This document shows, piece by piece, positions 62,114 to 64,000 of a stretch of 64,000 nucleotides of DNA. The first letter of the stretch is position 1. The number at the start of each line of letters is the position of its first letter. The notes beneath the pieces are model-generated. The model was not told the origin of the DNA, made no database searches, and saw only the letters and a list, made by a program, of their open reading frames with translations. A program made the translations under genes and the position numbers. Source of the stretch: Bacillus smithii (GTDB lineage: Bacteria; Bacillota; Bacilli; Bacillales; DSM-4216); the NCBI RefSeq assembly GCF_001050115.1, contig NZ_CP012024.1, positions 3,122,001 through 3,186,000 of the forward strand, written 5' to 3'.

Positions 62114-62332
62114 TTATGCCTCCTTAGACAATAACAAGTCCTTTATCGTCGAAAATAAATTCATCCACATCGATGGCTTTAAAACATCCATCGGCTTCCC
62201 ATGCCCAATGACGCTATAGCCGATGACCGCCCCAACAAACGCTGTGAATGCAACTAAGAAAAGATTCACTATAAATCGTCCCAGGGGCGTTAATTTCTTT
62301 TTCTTTCTAACTTTTCTCTGCTGTTCTGTCAT
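62114..62332 (-). CDS. EpuA-like small membrane protein ('DNA-directed RNA polymerase subunit beta')
   Basis: A 72-residue protein of the EpuA family (PF11772), often misnamed RNA polymerase beta. It has a basic N-terminus ([15 protein letters not shown]), one transmembrane helix at residues about 24-45 ([18 protein letters not shown]) and a short extracytoplasmic tail. It lies 11 bp after flhP and 5 bp before fabZ, with AAAGGTGAT as RBS. Function unknown; in streptococci EpuA is linked to endonuclease EndA. Confidence 0.85.
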   Translation of the reverse strand: MTEQQRKVRKKKKLTPLGRFIVNLFLVAFTAFVGAVIGYSVIGHGKPMDVLKPSMWMNLFSTIKDLLLSKEA

Positions 62333-62342
62333 AAGATCACCT

Positions 62343-63167
62343 TTAGCGAAGACTATTCACAAGCCCCATCATTTGATCGCCAAGAGTAACCGACCGGGAT
62401 TGAAATTGATAAGAACGCTGGACGTTGATCATATCCGTCATTTCTTTGGAAATATCGACATTGGACTTCTCAAGCGCTCCTTGTTGAACGCTGATTTCAC
62501 TGCGAAGAGCCCCCGTTAAATCGCGTGCGACTTCCCCAATGGCTACTGTGCTGTCAGCAGGAAGACCAAGCAAGTTATTTCCTTTTTGTTCTAAATATTG
62601 AGGCCTTTCAATGGACACGATTCCCAAATTCACTGCTTGTCCTCCTCCGACCGAAAGCCTTCCCGTTTTATCCACTGTTATGTTTTGACCCGCTTGCCGG
62701 TTCAATTGAACAGGCCGATTTTGTTCATCTAACACAGGATATCCTTCGGCTGTGACAAGCATGACTTGATTGCCGTTCACAGGGGAAAGACAAAAAGCAC
62801 CATTTCGCGTAAAACGAATCTCTTCCCGCCCATTTTCCTGAACCAAAACTTTAAAGTATTGATTTTCATTTGTCAATGCCAAGTCCAAGGAACGTCCCGT
62901 TGTTTGAATAGGTCCCAATTTCGTATTCATTTTGGTTTGGGCCAATTTGGCTCCCGTTCCCAATCGAATCCCTTCCGGTGTCATTCTTCCTATCTCTCTG
63001 TTTGGGTAAAGCTGATTCTGAAACTGTTGGACTAGCAGGTCGGAAAAAGTGGCTTCACGGCTTTTAAAGCCATTCGTGTCAGCGTTCGCTAAATTGTTGC
63101 TAATGACGTCCAGCTGTTTTTGCAATTGGCCCAATGTATTAGTAGCATTGATCATTATGCGGTTCAC
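62343..63167 (-). CDS. flhP: Flagellar hook-basal body protein FlhP (FlgG-like)
   Basis: A 274-residue rod-type protein. N-terminal MNRIMINATNTLGQLQKQLDVISNNLANADTNGFK-type flagellar rod motif (ISNNLANADTNGFKS is the signature), beta-rich middle (TRNGAFCLSPVNGN), and the C-terminal coiled coil LEKSNVDISKEMTDMINVQR. In B. subtilis FlhO and FlhP are distal-rod proteins needed for motility. Located 23 bp downstream of flhO in one operon with fabZ. The start at 63167 follows AGGAGGAG. Confidence 0.92.
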   Translation of the reverse strand: MNRIMINATNTLGQLQKQLDVISNNLANADTNGFKSREATFSDLLVQQFQNQLYPNREIGRMTPEGIRLGTGAKLAQTKMNTKLGPIQTTGRSLDLALTNENQYFKVLVQENGREEIRFTRNGAFCLSPVNGNQVMLVTAEGYPVLDEQNRPVQLNRQAGQNITVDKTGRLSVGGGQAVNLGIVSIERPQYLEQKGNNLLGLPADSTVAIGEVARDLTGALRSEISVQQGALEKSNVDISKEMTDMINVQRSYQFQSRSVTLGDQMMGLVNSLR

Positions 63168-63190
63168 TGCTGCTCCTCCTCTTCAGGCGA

Positions 63191-64000
63191 CTAATTGATT
63201 CTCCCCACTTCATTGACGGCTTTGTCCATGCTGCGGTCATAAGCCTGCAACACCTTCTGATTCGACTCATACGCACGATAAGCGGCTAACATATCGGTCA
63301 TGGTTTGAGCGGCATCCACGTTGGATCGTTCCGTAAATCCTTGCTGAATTCGAAAGCGGATATTATTCACTTGAAAAGCGTTTGGAAGCGTCCCGTTATC
63401 CAAACGATAAAGCCCATCCCCTTCTTTGACTAAAGAGTCGGGATTGGCCGCATAAGACACGCCTAATTGCGCCACATACTCCCCATTATCAAAAATTCGC
63501 CCTTGTTCGTCAATTTTCAAATTATCTGTTTGAACCCTGATTGGATTTCCGTTCGTATCGAGAACATTCAAACCGTCAGCCGTTGTCAAATAGCCAAGTC
63601 CATTGACAGTAAAATTTCCATTGCGTGTATACCGTATGCCATTTGGCCCCTGGACAGCAAAAAAGACCGTTCCCTTTGAATTAGCCCCTTGATTTCCCGG
63701 CACGAATATATCCAACAGCGCCAAATCGGTTTTGTTTCCTGTTTCCTGCAAGTCTCCTTGAACAAAGTTGGGAATGGTTTCTTGCATATAGACACCCGTA
63801 TTTAAGCTCCCAACCGTTGTATAAGAAGGGATTTTCGCCAGCTTGCCATATTCGTCCAAGCGGCTTAACAGCATTTCCGGAAAAGCCCGAAGCGAGGATT
63901 TATCCGTTTTATATCCTGGCGTATTAGCATTAGCCATATTATTCGTCAGCAGCTCTGTTCTTCTTTGTTGAGCGATCATGCCCGAAGCCGCTGTATAAAA
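63191..64000 (-). CDS. flhO: Flagellar hook-basal body protein FlhO (5' end outside window)
   Basis: A partial gene: the frame is open from base 64000 (F-Y-T-A-A-S-G-M...) and the true start lies beyond the right edge, probably a few codons further (family starts MLRGLYTAASGM). The visible 269 residues have the rod signature TNNMANANTPGYKT, TRNGNFTVNGLGYL and the C-terminal RSNVDAAQTMTDMLAAYRAYE helix. It pairs with flhP as in B. subtilis, where both build the distal rod. Sequence is uninterrupted. Confidence 0.93.
   Translation of the reverse strand, partial: FYTAASGMIAQQRRTELLTNNMANANTPGYKTDKSSLRAFPEMLLSRLDEYGKLAKIPSYTTVGSLNTGVYMQETIPNFVQGDLQETGNKTDLALLDIFVPGNQGANSKGTVFFAVQGPNGIRYTRNGNFTVNGLGYLTTADGLNVLDTNGNPIRVQTDNLKIDEQGRIFDNGEYVAQLGVSYAANPDSLVKEGDGLYRLDNGTLPNAFQVNNIRFRIQQGFTERSNVDAAQTMTDMLAAYRAYESNQKVLQAYDRSMDKAVNEVGRIN

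Overview
The window is a low-to-mid-GC Bacillaceae chromosome segment. Its right end (flhO-flhP-fabZ, ssbB, ywpF, ywqA/ywqB homologues) has the gene content of the Bacillus subtilis ywp/ywq neighbourhood. An SbsB-like S-layer protein, CsaB and many SLH-domain exoproteins point to an S-layer-bearing, possibly thermophilic relative of Geobacillus or Caldibacillus. That placement is inference; no rRNA or other species marker is present.

Layout. 1-5.2 kb: secondary cell-wall polymer genes (a family-4 glycosyltransferase cut by the left edge, tagA, a UDP-ManNAc dehydrogenase) and a MurJ-like flippase. 5.2-6.1 kb: an ORF-less group IIC intron inside a duplicated copy of the 3' end and terminator of a small transporter gene; the intact gene and the intron-free site lie at 11.5 kb. 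6.3-11 kb: a maltose PTS locus (malP, malA, malR and a dedicated EIIA) with two cre-like sites. 11.2-16 kb: a three-part membrane glycosylation set (GT2, DUF2304, small DMT flippase, divergent GT39-like transferase), a membrane protein, and BI-1 genes (one intact, one truncated). 16-17.9 kb: an AT-rich overlapping three-gene cassette of unknown function with a SecB-like protein and a PD-(D/E)XK-like protein; this is the best candidate for an undescribed system. 18-26 kb: an HD (p)ppGpp-hydrolase-like protein, a PPC-repeat exoprotein with a frameshifted signal peptide, a C39-like peptidase, a K+ channel, and a chemoreceptor next to a BMP-type lipoprotein. 26.4-32.8 kb: a lantibiotic immunity locus (SpaI-like lipoprotein, FEG-type ABC transporter, two-component pair) split by an IS relic and with no visible lantibiotic biosynthesis genes. 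33.7-34.6 kb: a defective ISL3 element with an 8-bp target duplication.

34.7-54 kb is a cell-surface island: the S-layer gene (broken by one frameshift), csaB, a second MurJ-like flippase, an AhpD-like gene cut by an IS605-type tnpB element, then five SLH-anchored enzymes (glucosaminidase, NlpC/P60, subtilase, DUF4855 protein, amidase) and an alkaline phosphatase. Read together with the first 5 kb, the picture is manufacture, export and pyruvylation of a ManNAcA-type wall polymer to which SLH proteins bind, plus the enzymes displayed on it. 54-64 kb returns to conserved core genes.

Recurrent themes are related terminator hairpins behind many minus-strand genes, mobile-element damage, and two single-base frameshifts (S-layer and PPC protein) that could be real or sequencing errors. 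No tRNA, rRNA or CRISPR array was seen.
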